A DNA stretch of 38,839 nucleotides from Pseudoselenomonas ruminantium (GTDB lineage: Bacteria > Bacillota > Negativicutes > Selenomonadales > Selenomonadaceae), in contig CACZIV010000012.1 in NCBI GenBank assembly GCA_902781305.1, positions 1 through 38,839 on the forward strand, read 5' to 3'. Below, one piece after another: positions 1 through 5,799 of this stretch. The position numbers and the translations under genes were made by a program. The notes beneath the pieces were generated by a model. That model did not search any database and was not told where the DNA came from. It saw only the letters and a list, made by a program, of their open reading frames with translations. Position 1 is the stretch's first letter, and every line of letters starts with the position of its first letter.

Positions 1-110
1 GTCTGCGTGCACAGAAGTGTGCGTGAATGGCTTTCGACATTCAGTTCAAGCTGATTTATCAAGGCATACGGGATGTTTTCCGTGTGCGAAGTTTGAGTAT
101 ATAACGATAA
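1..110. other. left edge, no recognisable gene
   Basis: No recognisable gene lies in this stretch. The only plus-strand reading of note is a 25-codon frame (about 27-104) that ends just before the hairpin at 111-155; it has no clear ribosome binding site and no recognisable similarity. It could be host DNA or the end of the prophage. I saw no sequence here that is repeated at the right edge of the window, so no attachment site can be called. Confidence 0.3.
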
Positions 111-155
111 AAGCCCCGGAACTCAACGACAATTTGTCATCGAGTTCCGGGGCTT
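111..155 (-). terminator. strong terminator ending the leftward late transcript
   Basis: Two perfect 14-bp arms (111-124 and 142-155, beginning AAGCCCCGG) enclose a 17-nt loop with its own small GAC/GTC pairing. On the minus strand the stem is followed by TTTTATCG, a usable U-run. It lies 190 bp beyond the endolysin stop and is the last element of the leftward unit, so it is the natural end of late transcription. On the plus strand the tail is only weakly T-rich. Confidence 0.85.
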
Positions 156-316
156 GCTTGTTTGGCACTCCTGGCAGTCAGCCGAACGCGATAAATTCGA
201 AAGCGCCTATACCTATTATATCACATTTCGGCGGCTGCGGCCTCCAGCAGGGCAATTCCTCCAATCATGTTTACCCGCAGAAAATATTCCACAAATCCGG
301 TAAAAAATATTCCTCC

Positions 317-344
317 AATCGTTTGAAATCGTTCGACAATCGTT
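317..344. repeat. three helically phased AATCGTT repeats
   Basis: AATCGTT occurs at 317-323, 327-333 and 338-344, so starts are 10 and 11 bp apart, about one helical turn. The repeats sit directly beyond the endolysin stop. A longer direct repeat, ATTCCTCCAATC, also occurs near 264 and 308. Phased short repeats can bind a protein on one DNA face (for example integrase arm sites or regulators), but no function is shown. The rest of 156-346 holds no gene. Confidence 0.35.
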
Positions 345-346
345 TG

Positions 347-1060
347 TTAATACAGCCCTGCTCGGTCATTGACGACGAAAATCCGCAGCATGTCCAGAGA
401 CAGGTCGAGGCTTTCGCCGGTCCCATTGAGCAGGCCTTTGTTAATCATCTTTTGGATTGTCGGTTTTGCCCAGTCCGGCAGGGCGCCGATGGTATTGAAC
501 CGCTCGGTACCACGGCCGCCCTGATTACCTCCGTCCTGCTCTGCTGGCGTGGCGGCCTCATCCTCGATACCATGTGCCTGATTATAGTAAAATACTGCTT
601 TACCGGTAATCGTGCCGTCATCGAGGAGCGCCTGCAGGTTTACGCCCGGGCACGATGTCGCCATAAGTTCGCCGTGGCCAACAACGTGATTCCGGTCAAT
701 GGGGATACCGTACCGCTCGCAAATATCCGCCACCAACGCGCCGCAGCGGTCAAGCTGTTCGTCGGTAGGCTCGGCCTGTTCAAAATCGCCCGATAAATGG
801 ATACCGATGGTATGCGAGTTTTCGCCATAAGCGTGACTACCGATAGCCCATTCCGGGCGGCCGCGCTCAATAGTGCCGTCCTTGCGGATAACATAGTGGT
901 AACCGATACCCGCCCATCCGTTATTCAAATGCCACCCGTGGATTTCTTCGGCTGAAGCGTCGATATCATTACCGCCCGTGTGGTGAATCACAATCTGGTC
1001 TGTGTAGCTACGTTCCGACAGACTGTTAAAGCTGAGATTCGTTTCTTTGATGTCAACCAT
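347..1060 (-). CDS. endolysin, N-acetylmuramoyl-L-alanine amidase (Amidase_2/PGRP fold)
   Basis: A 237-residue phage lysin that should cut the bond between N-acetylmuramic acid and L-alanine in peptidoglycan at the end of infection. Residues 20-150 are a T7-lysozyme-like amidase domain: His26-His27 (HHTGG), Tyr54, and His129 with Cys137 (SCPG), the last two spaced 8 residues apart like the zinc ligands of T7 lysozyme. An Ala/Gly/Gln linker follows. The C-terminal 50 residues (DWAKPTIQKM...DMLRIF) resemble a short repeat common at the end of Bacillota phage amidases and may bind the wall. There is no signal peptide, so release needs a holin. The start at 1060 follows AAGGAGG at good spacing. 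It is the last gene of the leftward late region, beyond a terminator at 1085-1112. Confidence 0.92.
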   Translation of the reverse strand: MVDIKETNLSFNSLSERSYTDQIVIHHTGGNDIDASAEEIHGWHLNNGWAGIGYHYVIRKDGTIERGRPEWAIGSHAYGENSHTIGIHLSGDFEQAEPTDEQLDRCGALVADICERYGIPIDRNHVVGHGELMATSCPGVNLQALLDDGTITGKAVFYYNQAHGIEDEAATPAEQDGGNQGGRGTERFNTIGALPDWAKPTIQKMINKGLLNGTGESLDLSLDMLRIFVVNDRAGLY

Positions 1061-1084
1061 TGTTAGCCCTCCTTATCATTGCAC

Positions 1085-1112
1085 TAAAAAAAGCACCCAT
1101 TACTGAGTGCTT
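1085..1112 (-). terminator. terminator after the two small membrane genes
   Basis: Arms 1091-1098 and 1105-1112 pair over 8 bp (one G-U) around a 7-nt loop. On the minus strand the hairpin is followed by seven T residues. It lies 6 bp past the stop of the 1118-1336 gene and before the endolysin, so the endolysin needs read-through, antitermination or an unseen promoter. Its loop region (CCCATTACTGA on the plus strand) closely resembles that of the terminator at 23589-23611 (CCCATAACAGA). Confidence 0.8.
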
Positions 1113-1117
1113 AAAGT

Positions 1118-1336
1118 TTATTTAACTCTTACAGTTTTGCTGTCTTTCAAAGTATACTCTTTACGAGCTTTCTTCACAGTTTCGATAATTTTGTTTAGAT
1201 ACCAACCTACAACAAAGCTACCTATCATGCGTGGTATTGTAGCATATTGCCCCATATAGACCATCATAACGAGCCATACTAATAATATGGCCATCATAGA
1301 TAAATAACATATCCATAAAAATTTCTTGCCATTCAT
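1118..1336 (-). CDS. small two-helix membrane protein
   Basis: I do not recognise this 72-residue protein. Two hydrophobic segments are visible (about residues 5-25 and 30-48), with a lysine/arginine-rich C-terminal tail of about 20 residues, so it is probably an inner-membrane protein with a basic cytoplasmic end. The start at 1336 follows TAGGAGGAAG with 7 nt spacing; a longer reading up to 1363 has no such site. It lies 23 bp downstream of the 1360-1533 gene, and the pair is bracketed by a promoter (1564-1592) and a terminator (1085-1112). A holin-like or pinholin role is possible from its place beside the endolysin, but a superinfection-exclusion protein fits as well. Confidence 0.7.
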   Translation of the reverse strand: MNGKKFLWICYLSMMAILLVWLVMMVYMGQYATIPRMIGSFVVGWYLNKIIETVKKARKEYTLKDSKTVRVK

Positions 1337-1359
1337 TGTTCTTCCTCCTAGTCTGTGTA

Positions 1360-1533
1360 TCACTTACGCCGCTTCCGTTTACTGGACTTCTGCTTACTGG
1401 ACTTGCTTTTTGGCTTTTTCTTTTGTTGCTCATTAGATAACGCCTCATTTGCCAGCTTTACAATCTTGTCTAATAATTTCGTAACTACCCAGCCTATAAT
1501 CAGAAGAAGTATGTCCTTGGGTTCTATGCCCAT
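1360..1533 (-). CDS. single-helix membrane peptide with strongly cationic tail
   Basis: An unrecognised peptide of 57 residues: a hydrophobic N-terminal helix (about residues 6-28), then a tail of almost only Lys, Ser, Arg and Gln ending KRKRRK. The start at 1533 has AAGGATGG upstream; an in-frame ATG at 1545 sits directly on that site and is less likely. It is the first gene after the promoter at 1564-1592. The layout (short helix plus basic tail, followed by a two-helix protein, then a terminator) is matched by the cassette at 23.1-23.5 kb. The tail could bind nucleic acid, phospholipid or a partner protein. A type I toxin-like or holin-like role is conceivable but unsupported. Confidence 0.65.
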   Translation of the reverse strand: MGIEPKDILLLIIGWVVTKLLDKIVKLANEALSNEQQKKKPKSKSSKQKSSKRKRRK

Positions 1534-1563
1534 CCACACAACCATCCTTACAGTTTTTCTTTA

Positions 1564-1592
1564 TGTATAATATTATACTACATTATCGTCAA
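1564..1592 (-). promoter_or_regulatory. probable sigma-70 promoter for the 1.1-1.5 kb cassette
   Basis: On the minus strand TTGACG (1587-1592) and TATACA (1564-1569) are separated by 17 bp. The -35 matches 5 of 6 and the -10 4 of 6 consensus bases; the spacer is AT-rich and also holds TATAAT in poorer register. It lies 31 bp upstream of the 1533 start. The strength is a guess. Confidence 0.5.
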
Positions 1593-1628
1593 GAAATCCT
1601 GCAAACTTTAGATTTTTTTTCATCTTGT

Positions 1629-1663
1629 GGGGTATCATGAGGTGCGTCATGGTGTGTTACCCC
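1629..1663. other. bulged hairpin downstream of the holin-like gene
   Basis: GGGGTA (1629-1634) pairs with TACCCC (1658-1663), and inside this CATGA (1636-1640) pairs with TCATG (1647-1651), leaving an asymmetric bulge of one versus six bases. Neither strand has a T-run directly after it, so it is not a standard terminator. It lies in the 160-bp stretch (1593-1751) between the 1752-2039 gene and the promoter at 1564-1592, a stretch with no supported gene. Confidence 0.4.
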
Positions 1664-1751
1664 CCATGACACAATACAATCATCATCGTCATTCCACCAC
1701 AGCGTCCAGTCAGTAGACGTTGCGCCGGAATGGAAACCTTGCGCTATCAGT

Positions 1752-2039
1752 TCACTTTTTGATAATGTCTTTGATGGATTCAATAGATTCAACAATTTTC
1801 TGCGCCTCCCCTGCGGTGCTTGCCACCTTGCCCAGAGTTTCAGCCGCCTTGCTCTGCTGTGCCCTCTCTGCCATGCCTTTACCTGTGAGTACACCGACAA
1901 GGCCGCTAATAATGCCGATGGGGATTTCCGTGCCTGTTGACGTGCCTGTTTTCCATGAGATAGCCAGCCAGCCGCACACAGAGATTACGCCCATCACGAC
2001 AAGCCCAAGGCTTATGATTCGGTTAGTGTCCCACGTCAT
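1752..2039 (-). CDS. putative holin-like membrane protein
   Basis: A 95-residue protein with two hydrophobic stretches (about residues 7-28, and a weaker Gly/Ile-rich one at 38-54), then an Ala/Lys/Glu-rich helical tail. This shape, with its place in the lysis region, fits a class II holin or a related phage membrane protein, but I see no family motif. The start at 2039 follows GGGGGGTG and overlaps the stop of the 22-codon gene before it as ATGA; upstream in-frame codons to 2114 would overlap that gene completely. Translation is probably coupled to it. Confidence 0.65.
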   Translation of the reverse strand: MTWDTNRIISLGLVVMGVISVCGWLAISWKTGTSTGTEIPIGIISGLVGVLTGKGMAERAQQSKAAETLGKVASTAGEAQKIVESIESIKDIIKK

Positions 2040-2104
2040 TTCAGCACCCCCCAGAGCGCAATGGCCAGCCCGCCTACCGCAACCAAATCTGTCGTTATCT
2101 TCAC
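2036..2104 (-). CDS. 22-residue hydrophobic peptide in the lysis cassette
   Basis: A tiny gene starting with GTG at 2104, nine bases after AGGAGG. The peptide is hydrophobic, about MKITTDLVAVGG followed by LAIALWGVLK, and could form one short membrane helix. The start overlaps the stop of the preceding gene as GTGA and its own stop overlaps the next start as ATGA, so it sits in an unbroken coupled chain with its neighbours. That arrangement and the strong ribosome site are the evidence that it is translated. The function is unknown; holin partner or antiholin would be guesses. Confidence 0.65.
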   Translation of the reverse strand: MKITTDLVAVGGLAIALWGVLK

Positions 2105-2364
2105 TGGTGCACACCTCCTAAAATATCATCAATCCGATCAAGTCTGTGATGAGCACTTGCCGCACTTGCTTCAACTTTAGCAACACGCTCCTGCAGTTCG
2201 TGCCTGCGCTGTTCGCTGTACCGCAATTCGTCTTTGAGTTCCTGCACAATTGTTCGTAGCCCTTCGATTGATTTGTTCAATGGGGTTAAGACGATATACG
2301 AAAAAGCCCCTGTCAGGAATCCGGCTATTACAACGGACTGCGCTACCGTATTTATGATTTCCAT
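2101..2364 (-). CDS. membrane-anchored coiled-coil protein (XhlA- or i-spanin-like)
   Basis: An 87-residue protein with one N-terminal membrane helix (about residues 7-29) followed by a charged coiled coil (about 33-82, rich in Glu, Leu, Arg and Ala). The same plan occurs in haemolysin XhlA-type lysis proteins of Bacillota phages and in inner-membrane spanins. If the host is a diderm Negativicute, a spanin-like role in outer-membrane disruption would make sense, but no matching outer-membrane lipoprotein with a clear lipobox was found. The start at 2364 follows AAAGGTGG; the stop overlaps the next GTG start. Confidence 0.7.
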   Translation of the reverse strand: MEIINTVAQSVVIAGFLTGAFSYIVLTPLNKSIEGLRTIVQELKDELRYSEQRRHELQERVAKVEASAASAHHRLDRIDDILGGVHQ

Positions 2365-2391
2365 GTTGACCACCACCTTTTTGCGAGGTTT

Positions 2392-2447
2392 GACAACGAA
2401 ATCGCTAAAAAAGCCCCAAAATGCGCTGAAATAGCAATTTCGTTGTC
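2392..2447. repeat. 16-bp inverted repeat (long hairpin)
   Basis: Arms 2392-2407 and 2432-2447 (beginning GACAACGAAAT) pair at 15 of 16 positions around a 24-nt loop. There is no T-run directly after the stem on either strand. It lies between the 2460-2768 gene and the ribosome site of the 2101-2364 gene. It may act as a transcript-stabilising or processing hairpin, or a weak terminator. Confidence 0.6.
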
Positions 2448-2459
2448 GTATTTTGATAG

Positions 2460-2768
2460 TTAAAATTCTTTATGCACAATCCAAATACAACCCTCGCTTA
2501 TTGCCACGCCGCCTATATCCGCCACAATATCGCCAAAATGACCGTGTGTAGCATTGCGTTTGTTGTGGTCATAGATTTCTTTGCCGATAAAGATTGTTCC
2601 GAGGATTGTGTAGCGGGTTGATTTTTTTACGCCCATTGCTTCCATTGCTAAGTTCATGCCCGCCGCCACGCCGATGTGCTTTTGCTTGTCTGGTGCGATA
2701 CCTCCTGCATGGCAATGGGAAGTCAGCAGGAGAAGGGCGAGAAGTATGGTCGGAAGTCGGATTTTCAT
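2460..2768 (-). CDS. exported protein with DKQKH motif (YfiM/DUF2279-like)
   Basis: A 102-residue protein with a classic signal peptide: Lys/Arg, then a Leu-rich core, then SHCHAGG near residue 22. The Cys at about 19 is not a convincing lipobox. After cleavage comes PDKQKHIGV, as in YfiM/DUF2279-type small envelope proteins, then a glycine-rich hydrophobic stretch with HGHFGDIVADIGG. It probably acts outside the inner membrane, and its place among lysis genes suggests a role in lysis or envelope change. It follows the terminator at 2789-2826, so it depends on read-through or an unrecognised promoter. The start follows GAGGTAACACAA. Confidence 0.65.
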   Translation of the reverse strand: MKIRLPTILLALLLLTSHCHAGGIAPDKQKHIGVAAGMNLAMEAMGVKKSTRYTILGTIFIGKEIYDHNKRNATHGHFGDIVADIGGVAISEGCIWIVHKEF

Positions 2769-2788
2769 TTGTGTTACCTCATTAAAGC

Positions 2789-2826
2789 AAAAAACGACTT
2801 CCCCTATTTTTAAGAAGTCGTTTTTT
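2789..2826. terminator. bidirectional terminator after the tail fibre genes
   Basis: Perfect 13-bp arms (2789-2801 and 2814-2826) of the form AAAAAACGACTTC surround a 12-nt loop, giving a T6 run after the stem on both strands. It separates the tail fibre genes from the lysis genes within what is otherwise one leftward unit, so it either limits lysis gene expression or is passed by an antitermination system. Confidence 0.85.
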
Positions 2827-2868
2827 GTTTTATTATTTCACATGGCATCAATCAAAAAGATTTGACTG

Positions 2869-3558
2869 TTATGAGAAATTACCTAAAATTTTAATTCCAC
2901 CAGCAATACTGTTACTAAATGCAAGTGTTACTAAACCACCGGCATTTACATCGATTGAAGCTGTGCAAGTAGTCTCAGAGAATCCGCCTATTTTTATTAT
3001 TTCCGCTGTAGCTGTATACGCATCTGAGCTGCGAAGTTTCAATAAAAAAGCATCCGATGATGTAAGAATAATAAATGTCTGCCACCGAACAGGTTTACTA
3101 ACTTTAAATGTAAATACTGCGTCATTTTTTTCAACATTAACAGCTCCGCTAACCGTGTTATGCAACAACCATTTTCCCCAGCCAGCGGGGCTCCCTGTTC
3201 TATATCTTGAAAAAGACATTCCTACTATTGGAAGAAAGATATCTTGTTGAACTGGGCCAGCGCCCTCTACATAAACCTTCATCGAACCCCATTTATTTCC
3301 ATCAGTATAACTGTTCCCATATTCTGCTAATGTTGGCAAACCTGCCGGAACAGAGGTTGTCCAGATGTAGGTTCCTTCTGTGAGTACGTCATCAATATTG
3401 GTAAAAGCATCGAGCTGATGAGATGTTCCCACAATAGCGTTTTTCAAGTCTTCTGTTGTAACTTTCGTTAATCCTCCGGCTGCATCCGATTTCAAAAAAT
3501 TATCTGTAGATGCCGGTGTCCCTCCATTTGCGAGACTGTTGATAGTAAATTCTGCCAT
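2869..3558 (-). CDS. putative tail fibre / receptor-binding protein with knob-like domain
   Basis: A 229-residue protein. The N-terminus (NSLANGGTPAS...FLKSDAAGGLTKV) has the repetitive style of phage fibre attachment regions. Residues about 60-140 contain WTTSVPAGLP and the GSPAGWGKWLLH pattern typical of pyocin-knob-like modules in tail fibres, and the rest is beta-rich. It probably forms the distal receptor-binding part or an accessory of the fibre encoded just upstream. The start at 3558 follows AAGGGGATATTTATC; earlier in-frame codons run into the upstream gene. Both fibre genes look more AT-rich than the tail genes before them, which fits exchange by recombination. Confidence 0.65.
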   Translation of the reverse strand: MAEFTINSLANGGTPASTDNFLKSDAAGGLTKVTTEDLKNAIVGTSHQLDAFTNIDDVLTEGTYIWTTSVPAGLPTLAEYGNSYTDGNKWGSMKVYVEGAGPVQQDIFLPIVGMSFSRYRTGSPAGWGKWLLHNTVSGAVNVEKNDAVFTFKVSKPVRWQTFIILTSSDAFLLKLRSSDAYTATAEIIKIGGFSETTCTASIDVNAGGLVTLAFSNSIAGGIKILGNFS

Positions 3559-3578
3559 GATAAATATCCCCTTTCTTA

Positions 3579-5456
3579 TTAGAGAGTAGTTTTTAACACT
3601 GCGATTTCTGCATCCATGCGAATGCATCGCAGACGATACCAATTAACAATCTGGTCAAAGTTTTTCACAGATGTCATAGGTGTACCAGGCCACCTTAGAC
3701 ATTCATAGTCATAAGCCGATTTAGGAATATCCCCAATGTATTTACCAAACACATAGTACATATTGGACTCACTGAGCACGCTTTCTCGAAGCTCTTCATA
3801 CCTTGAAATTAAGTTTTCTCTAGCATATTGGTATATTATATGCATCAATCTATGTTGGTCGGCACCTTTTTTAAAGGTACTTCCTACTGTGTCGTCAGCA
3901 AATCCAAAACCTTCCCAACCAGGATTTCCATGCGTCAAATCCAGGTCATATGCTGCCATATACCACTTTATTCCATCCCACGTTTGTAAAAGATAGTTTT
4001 TCCCCCACCCGTCTGTATTTCCTATTGCCACGGTTAAGATATAATAATCAATAACACTATTAATATCAATGTAAGGACTAATTGAATCAATATATTCTTG
4101 GGCTGTCGAATGAGATTCCATAGCTGCAGAAATAGCTGCATTAATTGATTCCAATATTTTATCCTCTTTGAACGATTTTGAGTTATATTCTATTTCAAAA
4201 TCGATAAGACCGTTATCATCTTCTTGCATCGTGGCGAGTCCTTTAAAACGACTTGCATTGGTAGAACTGTAATCTGTACTTACAATACACTGTTTGGTAG
4301 AACCATCCATTCTTGCCATCCAATCGTCTTTTGGAATGGTAAAACAATACAGTCCCCAGTACTTATCATTTATAACCACTTGAATAGGAAAACCATCTAT
4401 AGCTCCATAATCCAGTCCGATTGATAGTTGTTTATCAGCGCATCCGATAAGTGTATCTCCGTTTGAATTAGATAGTAAGTCTCTATCACGGTCGATAATT
4501 TTATCCACACAAGCCTCAGATACTCTTGTTTTTCTGATACTGCCCCAAAGTCGGGCATTGCACACATTTCGTGATTGTGAAAAATCATTAAAATTCGACT
4601 TAATGACGTATTTCTTATGATGTCCCCAGCCATCAACTAATTGAATATTTTTATCAAATGTAAGCGTGTAATTTTTCTTGGGAAAATTTACTGATGAGGA
4701 CCCCTGCACCTTCATTTTTTCAAGCGTTCCTGCAATATTAAACTTTGGGAATGAATACGACACATCGGTCAATGTAACACCTTTCCCAGCATTTTCGTTT
4801 GTTAATTCATCAGTAACACCGTTCAAATATAAAACAGGAAACTCCCATTCTCTGTACTTTGTCTTTCCGACAGTATCCAAGAAAGTATTACCGACACGAA
4901 TTTTCAATTTACCTACTTCTGCAGCATCAGCAGGAACATCAGAAGCAGAAAGTGTTTTATCTGTGACAGGCAAATAAACGCCACCAACCAAATAATTATT
5001 TTCATTATTTGCTAGATGATTTTCAGACGAATCAACAAGATATACATCTTTCTTTTCCACGGCAGTCATGATATTACGCATATCTTTGGTCTGTTGCTGA
5101 TTTTCTTCATTAAGTCGCTCGATATCATCCTTTAGCTTAGAAATTCCTGACTTATCGTTTTTTAATCTATCTCCAACCGCCTTAGAATCTGCCGCAGCAC
5201 CACTAACTGTAAGTGTTGGGTCAACCCCTACATCAACAATTTTTGCGGCTGCTTCAGCAGACGTTGCAGCGGCGGCAGCTTGCGCGGCTGCCCTGTCAAC
5301 ATAAATCTGCCCTTCCCTATCAATTTGACTGATTGCATCTGCAGCTTTTGCCACGGCAGCTTCTGCATAAGCCGCATCATATTTATACGCCGCTGGAATG
5401 CCAATAGGAACGGCCCCCTGCGTCATTTCCTTTGCCAAAATTTCCTTCCTAATCAC
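3579..5456 (-). CDS. tail fibre with C-terminal CotH-type kinase domain
   Basis: A 625-residue chimera. Residues 1-75 are an Ala-rich tail attachment-like region, and residues 100-130 form a coiled coil. From about 180 to the end is a domain of the CotH family, atypical protein kinases first known from Bacillus spore coats. Visible family marks are FPKKNYTLTF at 258-267 (candidate ATP-binding lysines), the helical middle, GNTDGWGKNY at 479-488 (catalytic-loop-like Asp482, Asn487) and AAYDLDLTHG at 501-510 (metal-binding Asp504 and Asp506). All key positions seem kept, so activity is possible. The likely start is GTG at 5456 after GAGAGGTG, overlapping the previous stop by 8 bp; TTG at 5438 or ATG at 5426 are alternatives. 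Confidence 0.75.
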   Translation of the reverse strand: MIRKEILAKEMTQGAVPIGIPAAYKYDAAYAEAAVAKAADAISQIDREGQIYVDRAAAQAAAAATSAEAAAKIVDVGVDPTLTVSGAAADSKAVGDRLKNDKSGISKLKDDIERLNEENQQQTKDMRNIMTAVEKKDVYLVDSSENHLANNENNYLVGGVYLPVTDKTLSASDVPADAAEVGKLKIRVGNTFLDTVGKTKYREWEFPVLYLNGVTDELTNENAGKGVTLTDVSYSFPKFNIAGTLEKMKVQGSSSVNFPKKNYTLTFDKNIQLVDGWGHHKKYVIKSNFNDFSQSRNVCNARLWGSIRKTRVSEACVDKIIDRDRDLLSNSNGDTLIGCADKQLSIGLDYGAIDGFPIQVVINDKYWGLYCFTIPKDDWMARMDGSTKQCIVSTDYSSTNASRFKGLATMQEDDNGLIDFEIEYNSKSFKEDKILESINAAISAAMESHSTAQEYIDSISPYIDINSVIDYYILTVAIGNTDGWGKNYLLQTWDGIKWYMAAYDLDLTHGNPGWEGFGFADDTVGSTFKKGADQHRLMHIIYQYARENLISRYEELRESVLSESNMYYVFGKYIGDIPKSAYDYECLRWPGTPMTSVKNFDQIVNWYRLRCIRMDAEIAVLKTTL

Positions 5457-5784
5457 TATGCATCACCTCTCTGACAATAAGCTTAGATGGATATATCAAT
5501 GTCATATGCAACCCGGTTGGTGTATCCATGGTTAGGTCATACCAATAAGTCTTGCCCGCTTCCAATACAGACATCTCGGATTTCGTGGCATAGATGCTGA
5601 TGATATTGTTCAGTCTATCGATACCGCAAGGGATCCTTTTTATAGGAGCAGAACCATCCGGCTCTGCATTTATGTTAAAGTAGATGGTTTCCGTTCCGTC
5701 TAGCAGAGCACCGTATGCCTGAAATAGCGTCATGAAGGTGTCATTCGCGCTGAGCATCAACGTCTTTCCTTTTACCGTAATCAC
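5449..5784 (-). CDS. small tail/baseplate-associated protein, unknown function
   Basis: A 111-residue, beta-rich protein between the J-like tail tip gene and the fibre gene. I do not recognise the family. The text YFNINAEPDGSAPIKRIPCG and the closing TGLHMTLIYPSKLIVREV suggest an Ig-like or baseplate-wedge-type fold similar to small proteins that link fibres to the tail tip. Its stop overlaps the fibre start by 8 bp, so the two are probably translated together. Confidence 0.55.
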   Translation of the reverse strand: MITVKGKTLMLSANDTFMTLFQAYGALLDGTETIYFNINAEPDGSAPIKRIPCGIDRLNNIISIYATKSEMSVLEAGKTYWYDLTMDTPTGLHMTLIYPSKLIVREVMHSD

Positions 5785-5799
5785 TTATCATCACCCCCC

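Noticed and set aside
17-796. Long plus-strand frame of 259 codons over the endolysin region
   Set aside because: It lies antisense to a clear amidase, has no ribosome site and an unlikely composition.
1589-1751. Minus-strand frame with Asp-rich text after the holin-like gene
   Set aside because: It has no start codon with a ribosome site outside the neighbouring gene, and the DNA here mainly forms a hairpin.
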